From ZLKRG08 sp046091905 (GTDB lineage Bacteria > Actinomycetota > Actinomycetes > Nanopelagicales > Nanopelagicaceae), in assembly GCA_046091905.1 (NCBI GenBank), contig JBJTCN010000076.1, positions 3,301 to 67,300 on the forward strand: a stretch of DNA of 64,000 bases, in the 5' to 3' direction. Made by a program: the position numbers and the translations under genes. Numbering within the stretch: position 1 is the first letter of the stretch; every line of letters starts with the position of its first letter. The notes below the pieces were generated by a model, which was given only the letters and a program-made list of their open reading frames with translations, had not been told where the DNA came from and ran no database searches. Positions 9,053-18,000 of the stretch are shown in pieces.

Positions 9053-9958
9053 ATGACCGTGGAACCAATCGCACATAACGGAAGACTGTTGGTTGGGACG
9101 GGTCCAGACCGCGGCGCTACCTTACATTTTGGCGATCCAGTAAAAGAACAGCGGGCACTTGCCGAAGGCAAAGCTTGGGCAGATTTATCACATTTAGAAA
9201 TAATCGCAGTTAAAGGCGTGGATCGCTTACGTTGGTTACATGATTTAACTACGCAGCATTTAGAAACTTTTACTGGTGGCTGGAGCGATGGATTAATTCT
9301 GGATCACTTAGGCCATATCGAACATCAATTCCTAATATTCGATTCCTTAGATTCGAGCGAAACTGCCTGGTTAATTGTGGATGTAGATCGCGCAGCGCCA
9401 CTGATTGAATACTTAAATAAGATGCGTTTTACGATGCGCGTAGAGGTGCGCGATGCATCTAATGAGAAATCTTTGATTCGCATTCCAGGATTAACTGATG
9501 ATTTAGGTGGGCCATACCAATTAGTAAATCGCGGCGAACTGCCAGATTTTTCGGGCGCTACTCAAGTTGGAATTTGGGCGCTAGAAGCAGAGCGCGTAGA
9601 AAAAATGCGTCCGCGTTTGGGGTTAGAAACGGATCACAAATCAATTCCAAATGAGATTGGTGTATTAAATAAATCAGTGCATATGAATAAAGGTTGCTAT
9701 CGCGGACAGGAAACGGTCGCCAAGGTGCATAACTTGGGGCAACCACCGCGAAAGCTAGTGCTGCTGCATTTAGATGGCTCTGAAGTGGATTTGCCTGCAG
9801 TAGGCGCGGATGTTGAAAGAGATGGCATCAAAGTAGGTTTTATCGGCACCGTTGCCCGCCATTATGAATTGGGCAATATCGCTTTGGCGGTCGTAAAGCG
9901 CAACGTTAAGGCCGATAGCGCACTTTTAGTGAACGGAATTGCTGCAAAAATTAACTAA
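9053..9958 (+). CDS. ygfZ: YgfZ/GcvT-like folate-binding protein
   Basis: YgfZ uses tetrahydrofolate and supports the function or repair of certain Fe-S enzymes, including tRNA-modifying ones. The diagnostic motif KGCYRGQE is present near residue 220, followed by the GcvT C-terminal barrel. 301 aa is slightly shorter than Escherichia coli YgfZ. No Shine-Dalgarno sequence precedes the ATG, and a GTG two codons in is an alternative start. It is probably co-transcribed with the Fur-family gene. Confidence 0.85.
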   Translation: MTVEPIAHNGRLLVGTGPDRGATLHFGDPVKEQRALAEGKAWADLSHLEIIAVKGVDRLRWLHDLTTQHLETFTGGWSDGLILDHLGHIEHQFLIFDSLDSSETAWLIVDVDRAAPLIEYLNKMRFTMRVEVRDASNEKSLIRIPGLTDDLGGPYQLVNRGELPDFSGATQVGIWALEAERVEKMRPRLGLETDHKSIPNEIGVLNKSVHMNKGCYRGQETVAKVHNLGQPPRKLVLLHLDGSEVDLPAVGADVERDGIKVGFIGTVARHYELGNIALAVVKRNVKADSALLVNGIAAKIN

Positions 9959-9961
9959 ACT
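9956..9961 (+). promoter_or_regulatory. -10 hexamer of a leaderless promoter (38-residue membrane peptide)
   Basis: TAAACT ends 6 nt before the GTG at 9968, the same geometry as at 8611. It overlaps the ygfZ stop codon. Confidence 0.55.
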
Positions 9962-9967
9962 GCGCGA

Positions 9968-10084
9968 GTGGAATATTTAACTTCGATCTTACTTGGCTTA
10001 GTCGCAATTGTTGTGGGCATAGCTTTGATAGTTTACGGAGTTATCTCAAAACCGAAACAGCGACCATTACGGAGAATCAAATAA
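9968..10084 (+). CDS. 38-residue single-pass membrane peptide
   Basis: GTG-initiated ORF of 38 codons that fills the gap between ygfZ and the nitrobindin-like gene; its TAA directly abuts the next ATG at 10085. One hydrophobic helix covers about residues 4-27 (ILLGLVAIVVGIALIVYGV), followed by a basic tail ending KPKQRPLRRIK, so the C-terminus is probably cytoplasmic. The -10 spacing and seamless junction argue for a real gene. Function unknown; not recognised. Confidence 0.6.
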   Translation: MEYLTSILLGLVAIVVGIALIVYGVISKPKQRPLRRIK

Positions 10085-10585
10085 ATGGCCTTTAGCATCC
10101 CAGAGAATCTTCCTGAAGATTTATTTCCACTTGCTTGGTTAATTGGTACTTGGTCGGGCAAAGGCCAAGGTGAATATGAAGGCGTTGCGCCATTTCAATT
10201 TGCGCAAGAAGTTACCTTTAATCACGATGGTCGTAATTTCTTAACTTATTACTCTCGCTCTTGGATTATTGATGACAATAATGAAATCATCAAACAAGCT
10301 GCTTCCGAAACCGGTTTCTGGAATATCCGCGACGGAAAAATTCTGGATGTGATGTTGTCACATTCAAATGGACATGCAGAATCTTGGGTCGGTTTAGTAG
10401 ATGGCCCACGCATTCAATTGGCATTTGATGGTGTAATTAATGGCGTGAAAGCCAAAGAAGTATCCGGTGGCCATCGCCTATATGGATTAGTCGAAGGCGA
10501 ACTCTTTTTTGCATATGACATGCAGACTCCAACTAAAGAGCTGCAACCACATATTTGGTCGACCATGGCGCGCATGCCGTCATAA
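10085..10585 (+). CDS. Nitrobindin-like heme-binding beta-barrel protein (FABP-like)
   Basis: A 166-aa protein of the nitrobindin/THAP4-C family, ten-stranded barrels that bind ferric heme and can scavenge NO or isomerise peroxynitrite. Signatures: PLAWLIGTWSGKGQGEY near the N-terminus, FLTYYSRSW, ETGFWNI, and PHIWSTMARM at the C-terminus, in the region of the heme-ligand His. The start abuts the stop of the 38-residue peptide. NO detoxification would fit a nitrate reducer, but this is inference. Confidence 0.82.
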   Translation: MAFSIPENLPEDLFPLAWLIGTWSGKGQGEYEGVAPFQFAQEVTFNHDGRNFLTYYSRSWIIDDNNEIIKQAASETGFWNIRDGKILDVMLSHSNGHAESWVGLVDGPRIQLAFDGVINGVKAKEVSGGHRLYGLVEGELFFAYDMQTPTKELQPHIWSTMARMPS

Positions 10586-10599
10586 CTTGAAAAGAAATT

Positions 10600-11520
10600 A
10601 TGCACGAATCTGTATTAGCCGAATATGTCCGCGATGGAGTTATTGAATCAAAACATTTTGGCCATCTAATCGCGCTGGATTCATCTGGCGCGCCAGCATT
10701 AATTAAAGGAGATCCAAATGAACTTATTTACCCTCGTTCGGCGATTAAGTCGATTCAAACTAGTGCGATGGTTCGGGCGGGTTTGGATCAAGAGGTACGG
10801 CATCTTGCTATTATCTGCGCTAGTCACTCTGGTTCGCGGACGCATACAGAAGTGGCTCTTGAAATCCTCAAGACCGCTGGATTAGATGAAACTGCACTTC
10901 AATGCGTAAAAGATCGCCCAATTGGCGTGCAGGAACGTAAAGATTGGGGCGATCAAGAACCTACTCGCCTGGCCATGAATTGCAGCGGAAAACATGCCGG
11001 AATGCTGGCTACCTGCGTGGTAAATAATTGGCTGATTGAAAGTTATTTAGATCCAACTCATCCACTGCAAGTTGCAATTCGCGAAGAGTTGGAAACTTTA
11101 TCGGGCGAAAAAGTTGCCAAAATTTCAGTTGATGGCTGCGGTGCGCCGCTATTTTTACTTTCTTTACGTGGTTTAGCAAATGCCTTTCACAAATTAGCTA
11201 CATCAAATGATCCGATTCATAAGAAAGTTATCGCCGCTTGTTTAGCTTTTCCAGAATTGGTTGCTGGCATTGGTCGCGGAGATACTGAATTGATGAAACA
11301 AGTACCTGGGCTATTTATGAAAAATGGTGCAGAAGGAGTGCAGAGTGCTTTCTATAAAGATGGCAGCACTGTGTTTTTCAAAGTTTCAGATGGCGCAGAA
11401 CGCGCACATCAAGTTATTTTGCAAGATGCTTTTGGCAAAATGGGAATCCACTTTGATGTTAAGCACCCAGAAGTTTTAGGTGGCGGCAAAGTTATTGGCG
11501 AAATTAGGGCGGTTAAATGA
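10600..11520 (+). CDS. Asparaginase of the L-asparaginase II (AnsA-like) family
   Basis: Likely hydrolyses L-asparagine to aspartate and ammonia. The family Ser-Lys motif is in PRSAIKSIQ (about residue 46), followed by CASHSGSRTHTE, MNCSGKHAGMLATC and VDGCGAPLF, the conserved blocks of the Rhizobium-type enzymes. There is no signal peptide, so it is cytoplasmic. Starts 15 bp after the nitrobindin-like gene and overlaps the next gene by 4 nt (ATGA). Confidence 0.88.
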   Translation: MHESVLAEYVRDGVIESKHFGHLIALDSSGAPALIKGDPNELIYPRSAIKSIQTSAMVRAGLDQEVRHLAIICASHSGSRTHTEVALEILKTAGLDETALQCVKDRPIGVQERKDWGDQEPTRLAMNCSGKHAGMLATCVVNNWLIESYLDPTHPLQVAIREELETLSGEKVAKISVDGCGAPLFLLSLRGLANAFHKLATSNDPIHKKVIAACLAFPELVAGIGRGDTELMKQVPGLFMKNGAEGVQSAFYKDGSTVFFKVSDGAERAHQVILQDAFGKMGIHFDVKHPEVLGGGKVIGEIRAVK

Positions 11521-14108
11521 AAAAGTTAATTGCGTTTATTGCCGCATTAATGGTGCTGCCGATTTCGCCAGTGCAAGCGGTCGAAACCAGAACTATTGAT
11601 ATTGTTGCAATCACTTGGCCAGGCGCGCCAGCGCCGGCAGTGAGCGTTAATGACGTTAAAAGCGCAATTGATAATGAAGTCACTACTAGGTGGAATTTTC
11701 TAGCGCAGAACTGGCCGGGTGGAATTAATTTCTCTGTGGGCACGGTGCAGAGCACGCCAATTCAAATGACGATTCCGCTGGTCTGCGAAGGCGGCGAATC
11801 TTCAATTTATATGCGCGATGCGCGCCGCGCTTTTTACACCAAATACCCAATGGCGGATTACGCATCGCATTACTTGATTTTGCTCAGCCCAGCGCCAAGA
11901 CCAAACTGTATTTGGGAAGGTAAATCGCTAATTGGCGATGCCGCTACTCCTGGTGGCTTGATGGTGATCAAAAATAATGCTTCTGCTTTTGTGATTACTC
12001 ATGAATTAGGCCATTCGCTAGGACTTGGCCATACCAATTTAATTCGCTGCCCAGGAAATGGACCAGATGGCGCTTGGGCAAATTGCAATGCCATTGAATA
12101 TGGCGGCGCAGTTGATGTAATGAGCAACGTTGATGTTAAAGGGCCGTTAAGTACTTACCATCAATGGCGCATGGGAATTATTAAAGATAGCGATGTCACC
12201 CAAGTTTGGAAAACACAGACCATTGATTTGAAATACACCAATGCGTCGTCGGGCACTCGCGCCATCTTTGTGCGCGATGGTAAACAGACTTATTGGATTG
12301 AATATCGAAAAGCTGCAGATGGTTACACACCAGGTCTTGCAATTTATCGTACTGATCCACCACCAGCATCATCAGTAGTTTCGCCAAATTCATCTGATGC
12401 CGTAGAAGCACCAAACGATGCCGTAACTAGCGATGTTTGGTTGATGAATTTAGATTCTTTTAGTTATACCAGTTCTGCAACTACAACTGGTTCTCCAACT
12501 TTGCCGATCGGACAAACATTTCTTGATGCCAGCGGCAATGTCTCAGTTGCGGCAGCGCTAAAAGATAGCGATACCGTATCGGTAACCATTACGCGCAATG
12601 CAGATACGGTGGCACCGCCAACGCCGGTATTAACTAATCCAAATACCTGGGTCTCACCAGAATCTGAATTAATTACCGCCGGTTATGAAGATGCGGAATC
12701 CATTATCGACAAGTTTCAAATTTCGGTTGATGAAAAAGTTTCGGATGTAACGGGAAGTGCATCTAGTAGCTGGTTTGCCACCTATTTATCGCCGCTAAAC
12801 CCGATAAAAAGCTTGCATGTAAAAGATCTGCCAGAGGGCACATATGCGCTAAAAGCACGCGGGGTTGATATTTATGGCAACGCTAGCGCCTGGTCAAAGT
12901 CGGTAAATGTAATTATCGATCGCGGTGCACCAGTGGTAACTAGTGATTTTAAAGTCACCACCATAAATACCAAAGGCACCAAATTAACTTGGAGCGGCGC
13001 CACCGATGCCGGTAGCGGAATTTGCAGCGTGCAAGTTTTAAATAGCGATGGCCTTGTCGTAGCACGTATCGATCGCACCACCAATGTGAAGAGTGCGCCA
13101 GAGTTAAATTTCACCGGTGACACAGTTGGTCGCGCACAAGTATTTGATTGCCGCGGAAATGGCGTGGTTGGCGACTTAACTTTAGGTTTTACTTACATTC
13201 CAGCATTTAACGCTAAGACCACCGGCAAGGTAACTATTAATAAAACAGATTCTGCATGTATTGGTAGTTGCAGCTTCTCATTTAGCGTCGCTGGTGACTT
13301 AGAGGTAAAAGTTGCGAAAGGTAGCGGCACCGCATATATCAATGGCGTACCAAGTGGCACCTTTAAAGCAGGCGGGGAAACTCTAAAACTTGCCATCGGT
13401 AAAACCAAAAAAGTAGTGCGCTTACAAGGTAAAGATTTGATAATTCAAGGTTTGGCAAAGGTCAGTGTGCAATGGAAAGAGAGCGGCAAGCTACAACGAA
13501 AAGTAGCGGTCGTGGATCCATCTCTTGAAGATAAAGATCAATTAGCGATTTCTAAATATGGTTTTCAGATCTCTGATTTCGATCAGGATTATCAATTGCT
13601 ACCAATTGCGCGCGGCACCACGCTATTGGATGCCACGTTAGATGTTTGTAGCGGCGATTTCCCATCTGAAAAATCCCGCGTATTACGCCGACAAGTAGCG
13701 GCCTTTAAAGAGGGCAGTCCATACTCATTTTTAAGTACCGAAACTGTTAAATACAAAGATAGCGCTAGCGCTGAGAGTGCGTTAACTGATTTAGATACCG
13801 TGGTAGCAAAGTGCAAAATTGCAGGTGGCGTAAAAGGTGCAGATGGTGCCATCACCAAATATGCATTTAGCGATACTCCGAAATTTACCTATGCTGATGG
13901 CGTTAAAGGTCGCGTGCTACTTACGCTAATTGGTGAAGGTGCAAATGCGCGTTGGTTGCTTGGTTTCTTCCAAATTAAGGGTGAACTAGCCGTGAACACA
14001 TATTTAGTTCGTGCCGAAAAATTCACCGATGCAGATATCAAGCGTTGGTCGCAGGTAGCATCAGAAATCTCAACTAGGTTAAGTGGGTATACGCCAGTAA
14101 ACTTATAG
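11517..14108 (+). CDS. Secreted metzincin metalloprotease with C-terminal modules
   Basis: An 863-aa exported zinc protease. A signal peptide is visible (MKK, hydrophobic core, cleavage near VQA-VE at about residue 21). The zinc motif is a complete HELGHSLGLGH at 162-172, with VDVMSN as a plausible Met-turn about 40 residues later. The rest looks like beta-sandwich modules (Ig- or FnIII-like, about 370-560) and a C-terminal domain with conserved cysteines from about residue 700. It is closest by eye to the M6/M11 gametolysin-type families. The start overlaps the asparaginase stop, which is odd for a secreted protease; the substrate is unknown. Confidence 0.8.
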   Translation: MKKLIAFIAALMVLPISPVQAVETRTIDIVAITWPGAPAPAVSVNDVKSAIDNEVTTRWNFLAQNWPGGINFSVGTVQSTPIQMTIPLVCEGGESSIYMRDARRAFYTKYPMADYASHYLILLSPAPRPNCIWEGKSLIGDAATPGGLMVIKNNASAFVITHELGHSLGLGHTNLIRCPGNGPDGAWANCNAIEYGGAVDVMSNVDVKGPLSTYHQWRMGIIKDSDVTQVWKTQTIDLKYTNASSGTRAIFVRDGKQTYWIEYRKAADGYTPGLAIYRTDPPPASSVVSPNSSDAVEAPNDAVTSDVWLMNLDSFSYTSSATTTGSPTLPIGQTFLDASGNVSVAAALKDSDTVSVTITRNADTVAPPTPVLTNPNTWVSPESELITAGYEDAESIIDKFQISVDEKVSDVTGSASSSWFATYLSPLNPIKSLHVKDLPEGTYALKARGVDIYGNASAWSKSVNVIIDRGAPVVTSDFKVTTINTKGTKLTWSGATDAGSGICSVQVLNSDGLVVARIDRTTNVKSAPELNFTGDTVGRAQVFDCRGNGVVGDLTLGFTYIPAFNAKTTGKVTINKTDSACIGSCSFSFSVAGDLEVKVAKGSGTAYINGVPSGTFKAGGETLKLAIGKTKKVVRLQGKDLIIQGLAKVSVQWKESGKLQRKVAVVDPSLEDKDQLAISKYGFQISDFDQDYQLLPIARGTTLLDATLDVCSGDFPSEKSRVLRRQVAAFKEGSPYSFLSTETVKYKDSASAESALTDLDTVVAKCKIAGGVKGADGAITKYAFSDTPKFTYADGVKGRVLLTLIGEGANARWLLGFFQIKGELAVNTYLVRAEKFTDADIKRWSQVASEISTRLSGYTPVNL

Positions 14109-14110
14109 CC

Positions 14111-15361
14111 ATGAGTAGCATGCGAAATAAAGTGGCTTTAGTGATGGTGCATACCTCCCCACTTGAACAAGCTGGCATTGGTGATGCCGGTGGCATGAAT
14201 ATCTACGTAATTGAATCCGCAAAACGCATGGCCACAGTCGGGGTAGATGTAGATATCTTCACTCGCAAAATTTCGGCAGATCAACCAGATGTGGTGCAAT
14301 ACGAAAAAGGCATTCGCATTGTGCATTTAGATTTACCAATCGGAACAAAAAAGGAAGAGATTCCTGCATTGATTCCAGCGATGGCCGAAGATTTCAGAGT
14401 AAAAATTAAAGGCGTGGGCTACCAAGTAATTCATAGCCACTATTGGATTAGCGGCAAAATTGCGCTGCCGGCTGCCAAGGAATTTGGAATTCCGTTAGTG
14501 CACACCATGCACACGATGGCACGAGTTAAGAATGCATTCTTAGCCGAAGGCGAGAGCCCAGAACCGATGATTCGCGTGCAGGGCGAAACTCAAATAGTTG
14601 AAGCGGCAGATGCGTTAATTGCCAATACTGATGCCGAAGCTGCTTGTTTAGTGGGTCAGTACGGTGCATGTCCTGACATTGTGCAAGTTGTTGCGCCAGG
14701 TGTGGATCTATATAGCTTTACCCCAGATCGCAAAGATGCCCGGAAGAATTTAGGTTTAGATCCAAAGAAATTGATTATCTCTTTTGTGGGCCGAATTCAG
14801 CCACATAAAGGCCCTGAAGTTTTGGTGCGTGCAATTAATGAAATGATGCAACATAACCCTGAATTGCGTGCAGTTTTGCAGGTTTTGATTACTGGCGGCG
14901 CATCTGGTGCTGGCAATAATGAAGCGCTTAGAATTCGCGAATTAGTATCATGGTTAAAACTTGATGATGTTATTAATTTCTTAGAACCAATTAGTCGAGA
15001 TAAGTTACCGGATTTATATCGTTCATCTGATTTAGTTTGTGTGCCAAGTTATTCTGAAAGTTTTGGTTTAGTGGCACTGGAAGCGCAAGCATGTGGCACG
15101 CCGGTAGTTGCAAGTGCGGTTGGTGGCTTAAGAACTGCAGTTGCTGATGGTATTTCTGGTGTGTTAGTGGATGGACATAATCCAAAAGCTTGGTCTTCAG
15201 TTATTGCACGTTTGTTGATGGAACCGCAGCGTCGAATCACACTTTCAATAGGCGCAGTGGAACATGCATCACACTTTGGTTGGGATGCAACGGCTCGTGG
15301 CACTTTAGATGTCTATGACCGTTTGATTAATCACCTGCCAATGGCAAAATACGCCCCATGA
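14111..15361 (+). CDS. mshA: MshA, D-inositol-3-phosphate glycosyltransferase (mycothiol)
   Basis: A GT4-family enzyme that transfers N-acetylglucosamine from UDP-GlcNAc to 1L-myo-inositol-1-phosphate, the first step of mycothiol synthesis. N-terminal SPLEQAGIGDAGGMNIYV, the SHYWISG block and the C-terminal E-x7-E motif region (PSYSESFGLVALEAQACGTPVV) are typical. 416 aa is normal. Its position before gpmA, senX3 and regX3 repeats the mycobacterial order. The gene abuts the protease gene upstream and overlaps gpmA by 4 nt. ATG 14120 is an alternative start. Confidence 0.9.
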   Translation: MSSMRNKVALVMVHTSPLEQAGIGDAGGMNIYVIESAKRMATVGVDVDIFTRKISADQPDVVQYEKGIRIVHLDLPIGTKKEEIPALIPAMAEDFRVKIKGVGYQVIHSHYWISGKIALPAAKEFGIPLVHTMHTMARVKNAFLAEGESPEPMIRVQGETQIVEAADALIANTDAEAACLVGQYGACPDIVQVVAPGVDLYSFTPDRKDARKNLGLDPKKLIISFVGRIQPHKGPEVLVRAINEMMQHNPELRAVLQVLITGGASGAGNNEALRIRELVSWLKLDDVINFLEPISRDKLPDLYRSSDLVCVPSYSESFGLVALEAQACGTPVVASAVGGLRTAVADGISGVLVDGHNPKAWSSVIARLLMEPQRRITLSIGAVEHASHFGWDATARGTLDVYDRLINHLPMAKYAP

Positions 15362-16104
15362 GCAAATACACGCTAATACTTTTGCGCCACGGCGAATCCG
15401 AATGGAATGCACTTAATCTTTTTACAGGTTGGGTGGATGTTCGTCTCTCTGCAACTGGAGAAGCCGAAGCAAAGCGTGGCGGCGCCTTGATGCTTGAGCG
15501 CGGATTACTGCCAGATATCGTGCACACATCATTATTGCGCCGTGCGATTCATACTTCGCAACTTGCGCTTGATGTATGCGATCGCCACTGGATTCCGGTG
15601 AAGCGTTCTTGGCGCTTAAACGAGCGCCATTACGGTGCGCTACAAGGCAAAGATAAAGCGCAGACATTAGCTACCTACGGCGAAGAGCAATTTAAATTAT
15701 GGCGCCGTTCTTTTGATGTGCCACCACCACCAATCGATGAAAATGATGAATTTTCGCAGGCGCACGATGCTCGTTATGCAGATTTAGCAGAGGTGCCACG
15801 CACCGAATGCTTAAAAGATGTAGTCGCGCGCATGATTCCTTACTGGAACGAATCAATAATTCCAGATTTAAAGGCAGGCAAGAAAGTTTTAATTACCGCA
15901 CATGGCAATTCACTACGCGCATTAGTTAAACACTTAGATGGAATTTCAGATGCCGATATCGCAGGTTTAAATATTCCAACCGGAATTCCGTTGCTCTATG
16001 AATTAAATGAATATTTCACACCGGTTAAAACAGGTGGCGAATATTTAGATCCCGAAGCAGCGAGAGCAGCCATCGAAGCAGTAGCAAACCAGGGTAAGAA
16101 GTAA
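15358..16104 (+). CDS. gpmA: 2,3-bisphosphoglycerate-dependent phosphoglycerate mutase
   Basis: Interconverts 3- and 2-phosphoglycerate in glycolysis and gluconeogenesis. The phospho-His motif RHGESEWN is at about residues 9-16 and LNERHYGALQG at about 88; TAHGNSLRALVKHLDGIS carries the second His. 248 aa is standard. Translationally coupled to mshA (ATGA overlap) and convergent with phoU. Confidence 0.95.
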   Translation: MSKYTLILLRHGESEWNALNLFTGWVDVRLSATGEAEAKRGGALMLERGLLPDIVHTSLLRRAIHTSQLALDVCDRHWIPVKRSWRLNERHYGALQGKDKAQTLATYGEEQFKLWRRSFDVPPPPIDENDEFSQAHDARYADLAEVPRTECLKDVVARMIPYWNESIIPDLKAGKKVLITAHGNSLRALVKHLDGISDADIAGLNIPTGIPLLYELNEYFTPVKTGGEYLDPEAARAAIEAVANQGKK

Positions 16105-16141
16105 CTCTTAACTTATAGATTTACTTATAGATTTAAGAGTT
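16103..16141. terminator. Bidirectional hairpin between gpmA and phoU, with a tandem repeat in the loop
   Basis: AACTCTT at 16103 pairs with AAGAGTT ending at 16141. Between the arms lie two adjacent exact copies of ACTTATAGATTT (16111-16122 and 16123-16134). The structure covers the gpmA stop and the phoU stop. Shared termination is likely but weak, since the stem is AT-rich. Confidence 0.5.
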
Positions 16142-16777
16142 ATATTCGCCGTTAACCATGTAGTAAACGCGGCGACCCACAGATACCGCATGGTCTGCGC
16201 AGCGCTCGTAATAACGGCCAAGCAGCGTCATATCAATCGCAATTTCGGTGCCATGCGCCCAAGTAGATTCCATTAAAGTCTTAAAGAGCTGGCGATGTAA
16301 TTTATCCATCTCATCGTCATCTTGTTCTAGTTGTAGCGCCAAAGTGGTGTTGCGAGTATCAATCGCGGCGGTGGTTTTTTGAATAATTCCCACAGCCACG
16401 CGATCCATATTTCGAATAATTTCGCGGAGCTCTTCAGGAACTGCAATATTTGGATAGCGCATGCGGGCTAGCTTTGCGATGTGGTGTGCCATATCGCCCA
16501 TACGCTCTAGATCTGCAGACATACGTAGAGAAGTGACCAGAGTTCTTAAATCGCCCGCAACCGGTGATTGGCGCGCGATAATCATCATGGTGCGCGCATC
16601 TAATTCATGCTGCATATCATCGATGGTGTCATCGTCTTTAATTACCTTCTCTGCAATCTCAAGGTTTGGTTCGAGTAGCGCGCGAGTTGCAGCGGACATT
16701 GATTCCTCAACGATACGTCCCATTTTGACTAGGGTGTCGTGGATGGAATCAAGCTCTTCCTGAAAGGCATTACGCAT
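16133..16777 (-). CDS. phoU: PhoU, phosphate signalling regulator
   Basis: PhoU is a cytoplasmic helical-bundle protein that links the phosphate transporter to the sensor kinase, usually keeping the Pho response off when phosphate is plentiful. The two repeated metal-cluster motifs are visible (DLERMGDMAHHIAK and YYERCADHAVSVGRRV). 214 aa is normal. Divergent from senX3, with a PHO-box-like repeat between them. TAAAAT ends exactly 6 nt before its ATG with no Shine-Dalgarno, so the transcript is probably leaderless. Confidence 0.95.
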   Translation of the reverse strand: MRNAFQEELDSIHDTLVKMGRIVEESMSAATRALLEPNLEIAEKVIKDDDTIDDMQHELDARTMMIIARQSPVAGDLRTLVTSLRMSADLERMGDMAHHIAKLARMRYPNIAVPEELREIIRNMDRVAVGIIQKTTAAIDTRNTTLALQLEQDDDEMDKLHRQLFKTLMESTWAHGTEIAIDMTLLGRYYERCADHAVSVGRRVYYMVNGEYNS

Positions 16778-16783
16778 GGAGGA

Positions 16784-16789
16784 ATTTTA
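16784..16789 (-). promoter_or_regulatory. -10 hexamer of a leaderless phoU promoter
   Basis: On the minus strand TAAAAT, then six bases TCCTCC, then ATG at 16777. The TCCTCC is the complement of a ribosome site, not one itself. Confidence 0.6.
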
Positions 16790-16820
16790 CCTTTCGGCCA
16801 AGGTAAAGGCGCCCAAACAA

Positions 16821-16837
16821 GTGAACAAATGATTAAC
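16821..16837 (-). promoter_or_regulatory. PHO-box-like direct repeat between phoU and senX3
   Basis: On the minus strand, GTTAAT (16837-16832) and GTTCAC (16826-16821) lie exactly 11 bp apart. Repeats of GTTCAC-type units at 11-bp pitch are the binding pattern of PhoP/RegX3-type regulators. The site lies just upstream of the -35 region of the senX3 promoter, which suggests RegX3 autoregulation and possibly phoU control. Confidence 0.55.
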
Positions 16838-16863
16838 AGATTATGAAGGGTTATTTATTACAC

Positions 16864-16869
16864 GATAAT
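16864..16869 (+). promoter_or_regulatory. -10 hexamer of a leaderless senX3 promoter
   Basis: GATAAT ends 6 nt before the ATG at 16876. This argues for that ATG over the in-frame ATG 33 bp upstream at 16843, which lies before the -10. Confidence 0.55.
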
Positions 16870-16875
16870 AGGCTC

Positions 16876-18000
16876 ATGGGGCGAATTAGAGAGATCTACG
16901 ATGCGCTTATGTATCGCCGTGCCCCAATCGACGATGAAGATTTATTAGCAGTCGGTCAGGGTTCAGATTCACGATTGTATGAAATTTTAGATTTAACTGA
17001 TGCCGATTACATTCTGGTTAATGCCGATGATTTGGTGATCTCGTGTTCGGAAACTGTTTCTAATATCGGGTTGGTTAAAAATAATTGCATTACCTCTGAA
17101 GCGGTTCGTAAATTGATCCGAAGCGCTCGCAATAAAAATGAGATTATCGAATCCGAAGTTGCGATTCCACGCGGCGTGATTGCAGCGGGGTATCACGAAC
17201 GACGAGTGCGAATTGGGCGTATCGGCAAGCAGGGCGAAGTCGCCGCGCTGATTTTTGATGACTCAGAAGCCAATCGATTAGATGCAGTCCGTCGAGATTT
17301 CGTAGCCAATATTTCGCATGAACTAAAGACGCCTATCGGTGGTATGTCAATTTTAGCCGAAGCGATATCTGAAGGTAGCGAAGATCCCGTTCTAGTTAAG
17401 AATTTCTCCGAACGTATGAAAATTGAAGCTAATCGCTTAACTAATTTAGTACAAGAGATTATTGATTTATCCCGCATTCAAGATCAAGATGCGATGCAGA
17501 ACGCGGTAATGCTCCAACTTAATACCGTGATTGAAGAAGCGATTTATCAATCTAAAGTTCGTGCCGAAAAGAAGGCCATCGAAATCAATTTTGTTGCTGA
17601 GGATAAAGTGGAGTTTTTTGGCGATAAGAAACAGACGGTGATGGCAATTAGTAATTTAATTGAAAACGCCATCAATTATTCGCCAGAACGCACCACGGTG
17701 ACCGTGGTTCTAAAGCGCAGCGATGATTTCACCGAAATAACTATCAAAGATCAAGGCGTGGGTATTGCCGAGGCAGATTTAAATCGCATCTTCGAACGTT
17801 TCTATCGCGTTGATGCAGCGCGCTCCAGAGAAACAGGCGGTACAGGCTTAGGTTTATCAATCGTTAAACACGTGATTTCAAATCATGGCGGCGATATTCA
17901 AGTTTGGAGCGCACCTGGCACGGGCAGTACCTTTACCGTCTTATTACCGATTGTTAATTCAGAACTTAATTCCAAGCGCGAAGTAGGTGATGCTAAATGA
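16876..18000 (+). CDS. senX3: SenX3-like sensor histidine kinase lacking membrane segments
   Basis: Partner of RegX3 in the phosphate response. From N to C: a PAS-like domain (about 25-135), HisKA with FVANISHELKTP, and HATPase with NLIENAINYSPE, DQGVGI and TGGTGLGLSIVKH. SenX3 normally begins with membrane helices before the PAS domain. Here the protein begins MGRIREIYDALMYRRAP with no hydrophobic stretch from either candidate start, so it should be soluble. I prefer ATG 16876 (leaderless promoter) over 16843. Overlaps regX3 by 4 nt. Confidence 0.88.
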   Translation: MGRIREIYDALMYRRAPIDDEDLLAVGQGSDSRLYEILDLTDADYILVNADDLVISCSETVSNIGLVKNNCITSEAVRKLIRSARNKNEIIESEVAIPRGVIAAGYHERRVRIGRIGKQGEVAALIFDDSEANRLDAVRRDFVANISHELKTPIGGMSILAEAISEGSEDPVLVKNFSERMKIEANRLTNLVQEIIDLSRIQDQDAMQNAVMLQLNTVIEEAIYQSKVRAEKKAIEINFVAEDKVEFFGDKKQTVMAISNLIENAINYSPERTTVTVVLKRSDDFTEITIKDQGVGIAEADLNRIFERFYRVDAARSRETGGTGLGLSIVKHVISNHGGDIQVWSAPGTGSTFTVLLPIVNSELNSKREVGDAK

